DNA of 64,000 nt from Mucilaginibacter rubeus (GTDB lineage Bacteria; Bacteroidota; Bacteroidia; Sphingobacteriales; Sphingobacteriaceae). The position numbers and the translations under genes were made by a program. The stretch is taken from the NCBI RefSeq assembly GCF_003286415.2, contig NZ_CP043450.1:3472001-3536000 (forward strand). The letters are read 5' to 3'. Shown here one piece after another: positions 8,818 to 17,154 of the stretch; positions within the stretch are counted from its first letter, which is position 1, and each line of letters opens with the position of its first letter. Below the pieces are notes generated by a model. That model did not search any database. It was not told where the DNA came from and saw nothing but the letters and a program-made list of their open reading frames with translations.

Positions 8818-9714
8818 ATGGAAAATATCATTAAGGTGGACACGATAAGCCAGTTCAACGCGCTCAACAACCATGAAACGCTTCATCCGCTTATCAATAT
8901 TGTTGATCTGTCGAAAGCAGATATACGCCTGAATCGCCGCGTCAACTATAACTTTTATACCGTATTTTTAAAAGAGATTAAATGCGGCGACCTGAAGTAT
9001 GGTTGCAATTACTATGATTACCAGGAAGGTTCGTTGATATTTGTCGGCCCCGGACAAGTGATAGGTCAGGAAGACAATGGTGAGTACTATCAGCCAAGAG
9101 GCCAGGCATTGGTTTTTCATCCAGATCTAATCAGGGGCACCTCACTTGGCCGCCATATTCAGGATTATACCTTTTTTTCGTACGATGTACACGAGGCGCT
9201 GCATTTATCAGAAAGTGAAAGAAAGATCATTACTGATTGCTTTGAAAAGATAAGGTACGAACTTGAACACGCTATAGACAAACACAGCAAAACACTGATT
9301 GTAAGCAATATTGAATTGTTCCTGAATTATTGTCAACGTTTTTATGACCGCCAGTTCATCACCCGTGATCTTGCACATAAAGGTGTATTACAAAAGTTTG
9401 AAAACTTGCTGGATAGTTATTGGACATCAGATAAACCAACTACCATAGGTTTGCCCTCAGTTGGTTATTGCGCAGACCAGTTAAACCTGTCGGCCAATTA
9501 CTTTGGCGATCTTATTAAAAAAGAAACCGGAAAATCGGCGCAGGAGTATATCCAATCAAAAGTAATTGATGTCGCCAAGGAGAAGATCTTTGACACCAGT
9601 AAGTCGCTAAGCGAGATTGCATATGGCTTAGGCTTTAAATACCCGCAGCATTTCACGCGTTTATTCAAGCAGCGTGTCGGATACTCTCCTATTGAATACC
9701 GCTCGTTAAATTAA
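8818..9714 (+). CDS. AraC-family transcriptional regulator
   Basis: The frame can be read from a TTG at 8803, but ATG 8818 is preferred because the TAnnTTTG box at 8789-8796 leaves a short normal leader. The 298-residue protein has an N-terminal cupin-like sensing half and a C-terminal AraC/XylS DNA-binding domain (last about 100 residues): VGYCADQLNLSANYFGDLIKK is the first HTH and SLSEIAYGLGFKYPQHFTRLFKQRVGYSPIEYR the second. Divergent from the aldo/keto reductase gene, which it probably regulates. Its inducer is unknown. Confidence 0.9.
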   Translation: MENIIKVDTISQFNALNNHETLHPLINIVDLSKADIRLNRRVNYNFYTVFLKEIKCGDLKYGCNYYDYQEGSLIFVGPGQVIGQEDNGEYYQPRGQALVFHPDLIRGTSLGRHIQDYTFFSYDVHEALHLSESERKIITDCFEKIRYELEHAIDKHSKTLIVSNIELFLNYCQRFYDRQFITRDLAHKGVLQKFENLLDSYWTSDKPTTIGLPSVGYCADQLNLSANYFGDLIKKETGKSAQEYIQSKVIDVAKEKIFDTSKSLSEIAYGLGFKYPQHFTRLFKQRVGYSPIEYRSLN

Positions 9715-9723
9715 TATTCCAAT

Positions 9724-9762
9724 GCAAAGCGCGCATGTCCGGGCAAAAAATGCGCGCTTTGC
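9724..9762. terminator. Strong GC-rich hairpin between convergent araC-type and peroxiredoxin genes
   Basis: GCAAAGCGCGCAT (9724-9736) and ATGCGCGCTTTGC (9750-9762) form a perfect 13-bp stem, ten bases after the stop at 9714 and 24 bases from the stop of the convergent peroxiredoxin gene. The T-tracts are weak, but position and stability argue for a bidirectional terminator. Confidence 0.7.
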
Positions 9763-9785
9763 AGATGGATTTCTCTTTAAAAGAA

Positions 9786-10460
9786 TTAATTCATAACAGT
9801 TTCACCGGGTTGCGCTACTATACGCAGGTAAGGCTTAACGGTTTTCCAGCCGTTGGGAAATTTTTCTTTGGCCTCTTCGTCAGATACGGCAGGCACAATG
9901 ATTACATCTTCGCCGTTTTTCCAGTTTACCGGTGTAGCTACTTTGTAACCTGCTGTTAGTTGCAACGAATCCAGCACACGCAATATCTCATCAAAATTGC
10001 GCCCTGTAGCCATTGGATAAGTGAGCATCAGTTTAATTTTTTTATCCGGACCTATAATAAACACAGAGCGTACGGTTTGATTGGTAGCAGCAGTGCGTCC
10101 CTCTGAGGTTCCTGGTTCATCGGCAGGTAACATATCGTATAATTTTGCTATAGCCAGGTCAGGATCACCTATCATGGGGTAGTTTACCGCATATCCCTGT
10201 GTTTCGTGGATATCTTTTGCCCATTCGGCATGACGAACAACCGGATCGACACTTAAACCAATCACTTTACAATTACGCTGTTGAAATTCGGGGGCAAGTT
10301 TAGCCATGTAGCCCAGTTCGGTAGTGCAAACAGGGGTGAAATCTTTAGGGTGCGAAAAAAGAATTGCCCAGCCACCACCTATCCAATTATGAAAATTGAT
10401 AGTTCCTTCAGTTGTTTCTGCCTGAAAATCGGGAGCTGTGTCGTTTAGTCTGATACTCAT
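9786..10460 (-). CDS. 1-Cys peroxiredoxin (Prx6 type)
   Basis: A 224-residue thiol peroxidase that reduces hydrogen and organic peroxides in the cytoplasm. The active-site pattern SHPKDFTPVCTTELG places the peroxidatic Cys at residue 45 with the expected Pro and Thr before it and Arg near residue 130. There is no resolving-Cys motif in the C-terminal half, and the extended C-terminal domain (residues about 165-224) is typical of Prx6. Tandem Crp/Fnr-type operator sequences lie about 240 bases upstream next to a Crp/Fnr gene on the same strand, so this peroxidase is probably under control of that regulator. Confidence 0.93.
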   Translation of the reverse strand: MSIRLNDTAPDFQAETTEGTINFHNWIGGGWAILFSHPKDFTPVCTTELGYMAKLAPEFQQRNCKVIGLSVDPVVRHAEWAKDIHETQGYAVNYPMIGDPDLAIAKLYDMLPADEPGTSEGRTAATNQTVRSVFIIGPDKKIKLMLTYPMATGRNFDEILRVLDSLQLTAGYKVATPVNWKNGEDVIIVPAVSDEEAKEKFPNGWKTVKPYLRIVAQPGETVMN

Positions 10461-10481
10461 GATGTTTATAGTTTTAGATGG

Positions 10482-10643
10482 TTAAAAAATAAATTGATCG
10501 TCTTTACAGGTCGTAAGGTTTACAGAGCCAATAAAATGGATAAATTTTACAAGCATATTCCTACAAAAACCAGCAGGGATTTTAAATCCTGCAAATGGTT
10601 TTACATTAAAACTTACAGTGGGTTGAAGGGCTTGAGTTTTCAT
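10482..10643 (-). CDS. Possible 53-residue protein of unknown function
   Basis: An ATG at 10643 opens a 53-codon frame ending 22 bases before the peroxiredoxin start. I do not recognise it. The sequence has mixed hydrophobic and charged residues, one Cys in each half, no signal peptide and no motif. Its position, about 50 bases downstream of the tandem Crp-like sites and in front of the peroxiredoxin gene, would suit a leader cistron, but it may equally be non-coding leader RNA. Confidence 0.25.
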   Translation of the reverse strand: MKTQALQPTVSFNVKPFAGFKIPAGFCRNMLVKFIHFIGSVNLTTCKDDQFIF

Positions 10644-10694
10644 GGTCTGTTGCTTTTGACATAACAAAGATGCAACAGAAAGCAGGGCATATTT

Positions 10695-10732
10695 TGTAAC
10701 AAAGGATACAATTGCCTGTAACAAAGGTTACA
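10695..10732 (-). promoter_or_regulatory. Tandem Crp/Fnr-type operators
   Basis: Two near-identical palindromes repeat with a 22-base period: TGTAAC-AAAG-GATACA (10695-10710) and TGTAAC-AAAG-GTTACA (10717-10732). The second is a perfect 6-bp inverted repeat with a 4-base spacer, the geometry of Crp/Fnr sites. The 22-base spacing puts both on the same helix face. The second site overlaps the stop codon (10728-10730) of the neighbouring Crp/Fnr gene, and both lie upstream of the peroxiredoxin gene. Confidence 0.65.
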
Positions 10733-11375
10733 ATTCGCTCAGTAATTTGATCTGGTTGTAGTAAAGCAGCAATTTATTATCAGTTTCCAGTTTCTTCAGC
10801 AGGCGAGATACAACAACCCGGCTTGTCCCCAGGTCGTCACCAATTTGCTGATGGGTTAAGTTAATGAGTGAAGAGCCGGTTGTTTTAGCCTTTTCCTTGA
10901 GATAATTAACCAGGCGATCATCCAATTTTTTAAAAGCTATATCATCAATGCTTTTCAGGATCTCGGTAAAACGGTTCAATATAGTTTGCATTACAAAACG
11001 TTTCCAGGTTGGGTATTTTATCATCCATCCGTCCATCACATCCATAGGTACGCAAAGTAATTCACTGTCCTCCTCGGCAGTCCCTCTGATCACGCTGAAA
11101 TGCGACATCATACAGCAGGTAAATGTCATGGCACAACTCTCGCCCTCTTTAACATAATACAACAGTATTTCCTGCCCCTCGTCATTTACCCGACTTACTT
11201 TGAATGTACCGCTTAACAGCAGCGGAACCGCACGAATGGTTTGCCCCGGATTAAGCATGGTATCGCCGCCTTTTACATTCATTAGCATAGAACTGGCTTC
11301 AAGTTCGGTTAATAATGCGGGTTCAAATGTGGTTTCAAACTTTTTAACGGCGGCTTTTACATCAAACATTGTCAT
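10728..11375 (-). CDS. Crp/Fnr-family transcriptional regulator
   Basis: A 215-residue protein with an N-terminal cyclic-nucleotide-binding-like beta barrel (residues about 20-130) and a C-terminal Crp-type winged helix (residues about 145-210) with INLTHQQIGDDLGTSRVVVSRLLKKLE. The barrel region contains the cluster SCAMTFTCCMMSHFSV with three Cys residues, common in Bacteroidota members; metal, heme or thiol sensing is possible but not shown. The E. coli-type cAMP-binding residues are not evident. The gene is upstream of the peroxiredoxin gene on the same strand, with tandem operator-like palindromes at its own 3' end. Confidence 0.88.
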   Translation of the reverse strand: MTMFDVKAAVKKFETTFEPALLTELEASSMLMNVKGGDTMLNPGQTIRAVPLLLSGTFKVSRVNDEGQEILLYYVKEGESCAMTFTCCMMSHFSVIRGTAEEDSELLCVPMDVMDGWMIKYPTWKRFVMQTILNRFTEILKSIDDIAFKKLDDRLVNYLKEKAKTTGSSLINLTHQQIGDDLGTSRVVVSRLLKKLETDNKLLLYYNQIKLLSEL

Positions 11376-11480
11376 AGGTTTTTAGGAAACCTAAATTAGG
11401 TAAATTATAACATTTCAGGATGATAAGTGCCGTTGTGTGAAGTAAATTGTATAAGTAAAATCAATAAAATGATTTTAATA

Positions 11481-12689
11481 TTAATACACTGTATCAGCTA
11501 AGACTCCCATTTGCTCATAATTGGGTAAAACGATGGCATTTGCAGCTTTTAACGGCATTTCAATCATCATATTTTTCCATGGGGTATGAGGCAGTATTTT
11601 CCAGATCTGACGGCTCATCCATAGTTTGAACGTGGTTTGCGGTACAAACCATTCGGCCCCTTCTGCCAGTTTCTGGCACGCAGTTGTTAAGGGACGCATT
11701 TTTGTTTCATAGTTCTTAAAGGCAATTAAATGATCTCCGGCTGAGGCTTGCAATTCGCCTGCCAAAATGTAGGCACCAACTACGGCCATGCTGGTACCCA
11801 TACCCGACATTGGTGATGCACAATAACCGGCATCGCCCAACAATCCAACCCTGCCTTTACTCCAGCGATCCATCCTGATCTGGCTTACCGAATCAAAATA
11901 AAAATCAGGCGCTTCATCCATCAGCTTTAACAGTTGAGGTACCTGCCACTGCTCGTTGCCAAACCTGCTGCGGATCATCTCTTTTTGCTGTGCGAGATCC
12001 CTGTAATTATAATCGAGTTTTGGCGATGCGAAGTAAAAGGAGGCACGGGCTTCGGTATCTTCTTTGGCACTAAACACACCTACCCTTTTGCCCAATGTAC
12101 CATAGTATAAACCTGCCATATCTTTGAGGTTCATAAAATTAGGCGTACTGAAAATGGCAAAGTAAATATTCAGGTGGTGCATAAACCGCGATTCTTCGCC
12201 AAAAGTCAGGGTCCGTACATTGGAATGTAATCCATCGGCACCGACAAGCAGGTCAAAACGCCGTGTTTCGCCGTTGCTAAAGCTTACATCAACACCATCG
12301 GAATCTTCTTGTAGAGCGGTGATACTATTATCAAACAAGTATTCGGTATCGTTTTTTGTCGCTTCGTAAAATACGCCCGCCAGATCTCCGCGCATAATTT
12401 CCAATTCGCCACTGGTGAAAGCGTCGGGCATACTGGCCAACTTTTTATTATTTTTATTTACGATAGTGATTTTACCAGAGCGGGTTTCATGTTTTTTGAT
12501 AGCATCGATTAGGTCCATTTGCTCCAAAACCTGCATGGCGGGCCCGCGAAAATCAACAGCGTAGCCACCGGGCCTGATGCCGGGCGCACGTTCAACAATG
12601 GTTACTTCAAAGCCATAACGATTGAGCCAGTAAGCCAAGGCAGGCCCGGCAACGCTGGCGCCTGAAATCAATATTTTATTTGCTTTCAT
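11481..12689 (-). CDS. FAD-dependent aromatic-type monooxygenase
   Basis: A 402-residue class A flavoprotein monooxygenase (PHBH fold). Residues 6-35 are the Rossmann GASVAGPALAYWLNRYGFEV with a terminal acidic residue in VERA; LLVGADGLHSNVR is the DG motif near residue 160, and RVGLLGDAGYCASPMSGMG is the second FAD motif (GD) near residue 285. Such enzymes hydroxylate aromatic compounds, and some inactivate antibiotics (TetX, rifampicin monooxygenase). It lies 138 bases downstream of, and on the same strand as, the Rph gene, which makes a role in drug modification tempting but unproven. Confidence 0.88.
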   Translation of the reverse strand: MKANKILISGASVAGPALAYWLNRYGFEVTIVERAPGIRPGGYAVDFRGPAMQVLEQMDLIDAIKKHETRSGKITIVNKNNKKLASMPDAFTSGELEIMRGDLAGVFYEATKNDTEYLFDNSITALQEDSDGVDVSFSNGETRRFDLLVGADGLHSNVRTLTFGEESRFMHHLNIYFAIFSTPNFMNLKDMAGLYYGTLGKRVGVFSAKEDTEARASFYFASPKLDYNYRDLAQQKEMIRSRFGNEQWQVPQLLKLMDEAPDFYFDSVSQIRMDRWSKGRVGLLGDAGYCASPMSGMGTSMAVVGAYILAGELQASAGDHLIAFKNYETKMRPLTTACQKLAEGAEWFVPQTTFKLWMSRQIWKILPHTPWKNMMIEMPLKAANAIVLPNYEQMGVLADTVY

Positions 12690-12827
12690 GGCACCAAAAC
12701 TATGGTAGAGCTATAAGCAGGGCAACCACAAACAGGTTAATCAATAAGGTTAATCGGTAAAAGCATGCTTTTTAACGGTGAAGTTGAGTAACACCCGCTT
12801 TTATCCTTTTCCCATGACTATTTCGAC

Positions 12828-15431
12828 TCACAGTATCTCGACAAACCCATCCGTTCCATTCACCCTGATCCGCTGCCCGTCTTTAATTAGTTTGGTAGCA
12901 TCCTCAACACCCACTACTGCCGGTAAGCCATATTCGCGGGCTATCACAGCGCCATGGGTCATCAGGCCGCCAACTTCGGTAACAAGGCCTTTTATGGATA
13001 CAAATAAGGGTGTCCAGCTGGGATCAGTAAACGTGGTGATCAATATATCGCCTTCTTCCAGTTCGGCATTTTCCATGTTTAAGATAACCCGCGCCCTCCC
13101 CTCAATAACCCCGGCAGAAACAGCTAAACCAACCATAGCCCCAACCGGAAAATCTTCACGGTTGTACTTACCCGAAATAATTTCGCCATCGGAAGTAATA
13201 ACCCGCGGCGGGTTTAGCTTTTCATGTAGTGCGTGCTCAATTTTTCGTTGAAGGATAAGCTTATAATCTAACTTTCCAGTGCTTACAACACCTCTAAACT
13301 CTTCAAAACTGAGGTAATAAACATCTTCTTTCTTATGTATAATACCGGCTTGCATGAGCGGCTCAGCTTGTTTCAGTAATGCCTGCTTATAAACCCATAA
13401 GCGACAAACAATGCTATACTTCGGATATTCACGATACCCGGCAAAATTCCGAATCAGCCCGATCTGTTGTTTTGTTTCTTCAGCCTTTTGCTCTCCATCG
13501 GGTAATTGCATCAATTGCTCTATTAACCCCTGTTCTTTTCTTAAAGCCGCTTGTAACCCCATTTCAAATTTTTGCTTACCCGCGCCAGGCTCAAAATTTT
13601 TAATATTATTGAGGATTATCGGGATAAGCGTAACCGGCTTTTCCATCCAGCGGGCTTGGGTAACATCAATTTCGCCGGCACAATGCATTCCGTATTTATC
13701 AAGATAGGAATTGATAGCAACCAAGGATTCTTGTCCACCGTTAAGGATCGCCAGCCCGTTAAAAAAATCATCTTTCGCTTGTTGCAGATAATTAATTACT
13801 TCCGGGTAAGGACGAATTACATCGGCAACATCCAATAACTCAAGACCCATTTCTGAGGTGATATTGTTTGCTACCGATTGTGAAAGTATATCTGCGGCAT
13901 TCTTTTCCCCCAACCACTCCTGCATTTTTTCATTAATCCATAACGTGGCATTCATGCCAGCCATAATAGCTGCAATGCTTTGCGGGGCAAATAGTTCTTT
14001 CCTCATTTCCTGAAGGTCTTCCAGGATAAAATCAAACAGATCGGTTTCTGACTTAGCCTGAATAGTTTGCTTTAAGGTTTCTAAGGATGACTGACTGCTT
14101 CGGATCAATTCGGCAGCAATTGCCGGGTCATTGGCTACTTGCGGCGGCTGTGCCCAGGTTGCAACCTTTTTGTTTTTAGTGGAATCCGGCTCTTCTTCCG
14201 GTAACATCTTTACAAAATCGCCACGATCTATGAGTGTGGTTACCGCATCTTTTATAAGCGGATCATGCTGCCCCATTGCTTTTAATAAAGCCGCTCTGCC
14301 TGTTGCAGAAGCCAAACTATCAGCCACATCAACAAACAATCTTCCGCCAGCTTTATACATGGGCCGGGCGGCTGTTAGTTGCCATAAAGATAGCCCTAAA
14401 GGCCTCATAGCATCGGTCATCATTTGTTGGTGACCTACGGATATAAAAACGTGATTCTCCCCGTCGTTAATTTCAGGAACAGGATATAAAGTAGTAATCG
14501 GCCGGCTTTGTACAATATAGAAAGTATCATTAGCTATGCACCATTCGATATCCTGCGGACTGTTGAAGTGCTCTTCGATCATCCTGCCGATGGTATTCAG
14601 CCGCAAAATCTGCTTATCCGTCAGTACCTGATCATGCTGCAACTCGGGTTCAATCCGCTGCTCTTCGGTACCGCCATCTTTTAAAGCATAAACAGCCAGT
14701 TTCTTAGCCGGTACTTTCTTATCGATGATGTTGCCATCGCGAACTTTATAATTATCGGCATTCACCAGACCAGATACCATGGCCTCTCCAAGCCCAAAGC
14801 CTGCATCAACAGAAAGTATCTTCCGGTTACCGTTGACGGGATCGGCAGTGAATAAAATCCCCGAAGCATGTGGAAAAACCATCTGCTGAACAACTACAGC
14901 AAGCTGTACTTTACGATGATCAAAACCGTTTTGGATACGATAGGTCACCGCCCTATCGGTAAATAACGATGCCCAGCACTTGCTTATGTGTTTCAGGATG
15001 GCGGTATTCCCGATGACATTCAAATATGTATCCTGCTGCCCGGCAAAAGAAGCCGTTGGCAGATCTTCTGCCGTAGCACTTGACCTTACAGCAAACGCAG
15101 TGTTTTTATCAAACTTTGAGAGATAGCAGGCAACTTCTTCAGCTACAGCTTCGGGAACAGGTACAGTTTCAACTACAGCCCGAATCTTTGCGCTGATCTC
15201 ATTAATAATTCCCCTATCATCGGCTTTGGCATGTGATAGCTGACTCAACAGATCATTAAACTCCAGATTGTTTTCCGTTATGATTTTATAAGCTTCCGTG
15301 GTAATGCAGAAGCCGTCAGGTACTTCAATTTCTTCAATCCCCGACAGCTCGCCCAAATTAGCCCCCTTGCCGCCAACCAAGGCAAGTTTTGAAATATCTG
15401 CATCCCGAAAACCGATCACATAATAGCCCAT
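12828..15431 (-). CDS. rph: Rifampicin phosphotransferase-like enzyme (PEP synthase family)
   Basis: 867 residues, the same length as the Listeria rifampicin phosphotransferase. The domain order is that of Rph, not of PEP synthase: an ATP-binding PPDK-type N-terminal domain (residues 1 to about 315; LVGGKGANLGELS, AVRSSATAEDLPTASFAGQQDTYL), a long middle domain, and the phosphohistidine domain at the very C-terminus (GGLMTHGAVIAREYGLPAVVG), with the catalytic His at residue 826. PEP synthase carries that domain in the middle. Rph moves phosphate from ATP via His to a hydroxyl of rifamycins, with release of AMP and phosphate. Actual rifampicin activity is inferred; uncharacterised homologs may phosphorylate other compounds. 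Neighbours are a FAD monooxygenase and an APH-fold kinase. Confidence 0.8.
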   Translation of the reverse strand: MGYYVIGFRDADISKLALVGGKGANLGELSGIEEIEVPDGFCITTEAYKIITENNLEFNDLLSQLSHAKADDRGIINEISAKIRAVVETVPVPEAVAEEVACYLSKFDKNTAFAVRSSATAEDLPTASFAGQQDTYLNVIGNTAILKHISKCWASLFTDRAVTYRIQNGFDHRKVQLAVVVQQMVFPHASGILFTADPVNGNRKILSVDAGFGLGEAMVSGLVNADNYKVRDGNIIDKKVPAKKLAVYALKDGGTEEQRIEPELQHDQVLTDKQILRLNTIGRMIEEHFNSPQDIEWCIANDTFYIVQSRPITTLYPVPEINDGENHVFISVGHQQMMTDAMRPLGLSLWQLTAARPMYKAGGRLFVDVADSLASATGRAALLKAMGQHDPLIKDAVTTLIDRGDFVKMLPEEEPDSTKNKKVATWAQPPQVANDPAIAAELIRSSQSSLETLKQTIQAKSETDLFDFILEDLQEMRKELFAPQSIAAIMAGMNATLWINEKMQEWLGEKNAADILSQSVANNITSEMGLELLDVADVIRPYPEVINYLQQAKDDFFNGLAILNGGQESLVAINSYLDKYGMHCAGEIDVTQARWMEKPVTLIPIILNNIKNFEPGAGKQKFEMGLQAALRKEQGLIEQLMQLPDGEQKAEETKQQIGLIRNFAGYREYPKYSIVCRLWVYKQALLKQAEPLMQAGIIHKKEDVYYLSFEEFRGVVSTGKLDYKLILQRKIEHALHEKLNPPRVITSDGEIISGKYNREDFPVGAMVGLAVSAGVIEGRARVILNMENAELEEGDILITTFTDPSWTPLFVSIKGLVTEVGGLMTHGAVIAREYGLPAVVGVEDATKLIKDGQRIRVNGTDGFVEIL

Positions 15432-15568
15432 ATTTTTTCTGTTAGCTTGATTAACAAGCCGAAAATAATGAGCTAATGATAACTTTTACAGGCTTTTGAA
15501 GTATATTTTTTTATACGCAATAAGCATGCAAACAACACGTTATCTTTACAACGAAGCGTAAAAAAATC

Positions 15569-16585
15569 TTAAGTCATTTGAGCAATAGATGCGACAAATC
15601 GCGGAGACCGCATACTGTTCAGCGCTTCATTAATTAAAGCTTTACCAAATAGTAATTGGCCTTCGTAAGAAGCAAGGCTTATCTCTCCTGTGCCTAAGTT
15701 TTCTTTTACATTTTTCAGGCTGATGCCCTCCATATCCGGATCATGAGCTGTACCGCTATTTGACATATACGCCAGTTTAAACATTAACATAGCATAAACC
15801 AACCTGCATATTTGGCGCATCAGAAAAAACCGTGCTTTATGATAATTTGTTAAGCCATTTCCAAAGTAGCTTTCAAGAAAAACGTTTTCATGTTCGTCAT
15901 TAGCAACATAAAAATTTGCTGTTATAGCCAGATCAACGTAGCGGTCGTTTGTAAAAGCTGCGTCCCAATCAATAATCCATATTTTTTCGCCATCAAAAAC
16001 CATGTTATTGGGATTAAGATCATTATGACTAAAAACCTTATCAGCATCATTCCATGGATAGTATTTTCTAATTTCATCATAATAGGCAAAACACTCGTCA
16101 AAAGCCACTCCCGTTAACATCCCCGAAGTTTTAAACTGAGCGATAAGGCCGTCAATTGTATCCAATAAACTATTTTCGGTTGGTAAGGCCGGTAGCTCGT
16201 GCATACGTTTGATTGTTTTTGAAATTTCGGGTAACAAAACTTCTGGCGACTTGTAAACAGCTTGCAATGGTATGTTTTTTATAAACCCAGTGATGGTTAC
16301 ACCTGCTGCTTTATTCAAATAATAAACCCGCGGAGCAATGCCTGCTTCAGCGGCAACTTCCATGCAACTGATACTCGGAGTTTTTACAATACCTGAAGAA
16401 CTATCGACTTTTAAAATATAGGATTGATTGTTAACCACAATTTTAAATACGGAGGATGCTGATAAGCCTCCAGCCAGTAAAATTATCTCTGCCACCGTGG
16501 TTGTACCAAAAGTTTGTGATAACGCGCTTTCAACTGCTAATAAACTTGAAGCAGGGATAATGGAATTTAGTGTTTGCGATTGCAT
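15569..16585 (-). CDS. Aminoglycoside/choline phosphotransferase-fold kinase
   Basis: The ATG at 16585 is chosen: a TTG at 16618 would overlap the MarR gene, whose stop is at 16599. The 338-residue product has the APH/choline kinase fold: the glycine-poor N-lobe with SVFKIVVNNQSYILKVDSS supplies the ATP-binding Lys, the Brenner-type motif VFSHNDLNPNNMVF supplies the catalytic Asp and Asn, and IWIIDWDAAF supplies the metal-binding Asp. The substrate, drug or metabolite, is unknown. It follows a MarR regulator by 13 bases on the same strand, so the two form an operon, and the MarR protein is the likely regulator. Confidence 0.85.
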   Translation of the reverse strand: MQSQTLNSIIPASSLLAVESALSQTFGTTTVAEIILLAGGLSASSVFKIVVNNQSYILKVDSSSGIVKTPSISCMEVAAEAGIAPRVYYLNKAAGVTITGFIKNIPLQAVYKSPEVLLPEISKTIKRMHELPALPTENSLLDTIDGLIAQFKTSGMLTGVAFDECFAYYDEIRKYYPWNDADKVFSHNDLNPNNMVFDGEKIWIIDWDAAFTNDRYVDLAITANFYVANDEHENVFLESYFGNGLTNYHKARFFLMRQICRLVYAMLMFKLAYMSNSGTAHDPDMEGISLKNVKENLGTGEISLASYEGQLLFGKALINEALNSMRSPRFVASIAQMT

Positions 16586-16598
16586 TTGTAACAGGCAA

Positions 16599-17030
16599 TT
16601 AGGTGATGTTACCGCCAAGTTTGGCGAGGATATTTGTTAACGAAGTAATATCTTTTGATTCTTTAGCAGGTATAATTTCAAGCGCAAGGGCATTGGCTGT
16701 CTTTTCTGCATCAGTAAACAATTGCTTGCCGGCAGGGGTAAGTACTACATAACTCACTCTTGCATCGCGTTCGTTAGCTTCGCGCGTTACCAATCCTATT
16801 TTTTCCATTGGCAACAGCATGCGTGTTATCCCGGAAGCAGTTATTCCGATTTTATCGGCTAAATCTATTCTCCGCGCCTTTCCCTCTTCCGATTGCTGCA
16901 AAAGATAGAGAATCACAAATTCGGTAAATCCGATGCCATGCATATTCAGGCGGTCAAATCTGCGGGCTATGACGGCTTGCACTTTCGCAAGGTTTATTAG
17001 TGTTTTGAGTGATGGATTAATCATTAACAT
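16599..17030 (-). CDS. MarR-family transcriptional regulator
   Basis: A 143-residue winged-helix protein: GFTEFVILYLLQQ helix, IDLADKIGITASGITRMLLPMEKIGLV recognition segment, and a wing with REANERDARVSYVVLTPAGKQLF, which is the MarR signature. The rest forms the dimer helices. It is the first gene of an operon with the APH-fold kinase, 13 bases downstream. An inverted repeat touches its start codon, which suggests autorepression. Confidence 0.9.
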   Translation of the reverse strand: MLMINPSLKTLINLAKVQAVIARRFDRLNMHGIGFTEFVILYLLQQSEEGKARRIDLADKIGITASGITRMLLPMEKIGLVTREANERDARVSYVVLTPAGKQLFTDAEKTANALALEIIPAKESKDITSLTNILAKLGGNIT

Positions 17031-17061
17031 ATACTTGACTACTCAATGATTTTACAAGTAT
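17031..17061. promoter_or_regulatory. Candidate MarR operator
   Basis: ATACTTG (17031-17037) and CAAGTAT (17055-17061) are perfect complements with a 17-base spacer, and TTGACTACTCAA (17035-17046) is a nested TTGA/TCAA palindrome of the MarR type. The block starts directly upstream of the MarR ATG at 17030. Confidence 0.5.
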
Positions 17062-17154
17062 AAATATATTTCGGCAGATCACCGCGGTTAAATATTCATT
17101 AGCATGAAAATTAAAAAGATTCGATTATGACAGGTACCAATTCCGACACCTTAT

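Noticed and set aside
10482..10724. 80-codon frame from a non-ATG start between the peroxiredoxin and Crp/Fnr genes.
   Set aside because: Its first 27 codons read through the operator palindromes; only the ATG-started 53-codon part is kept, at low confidence.
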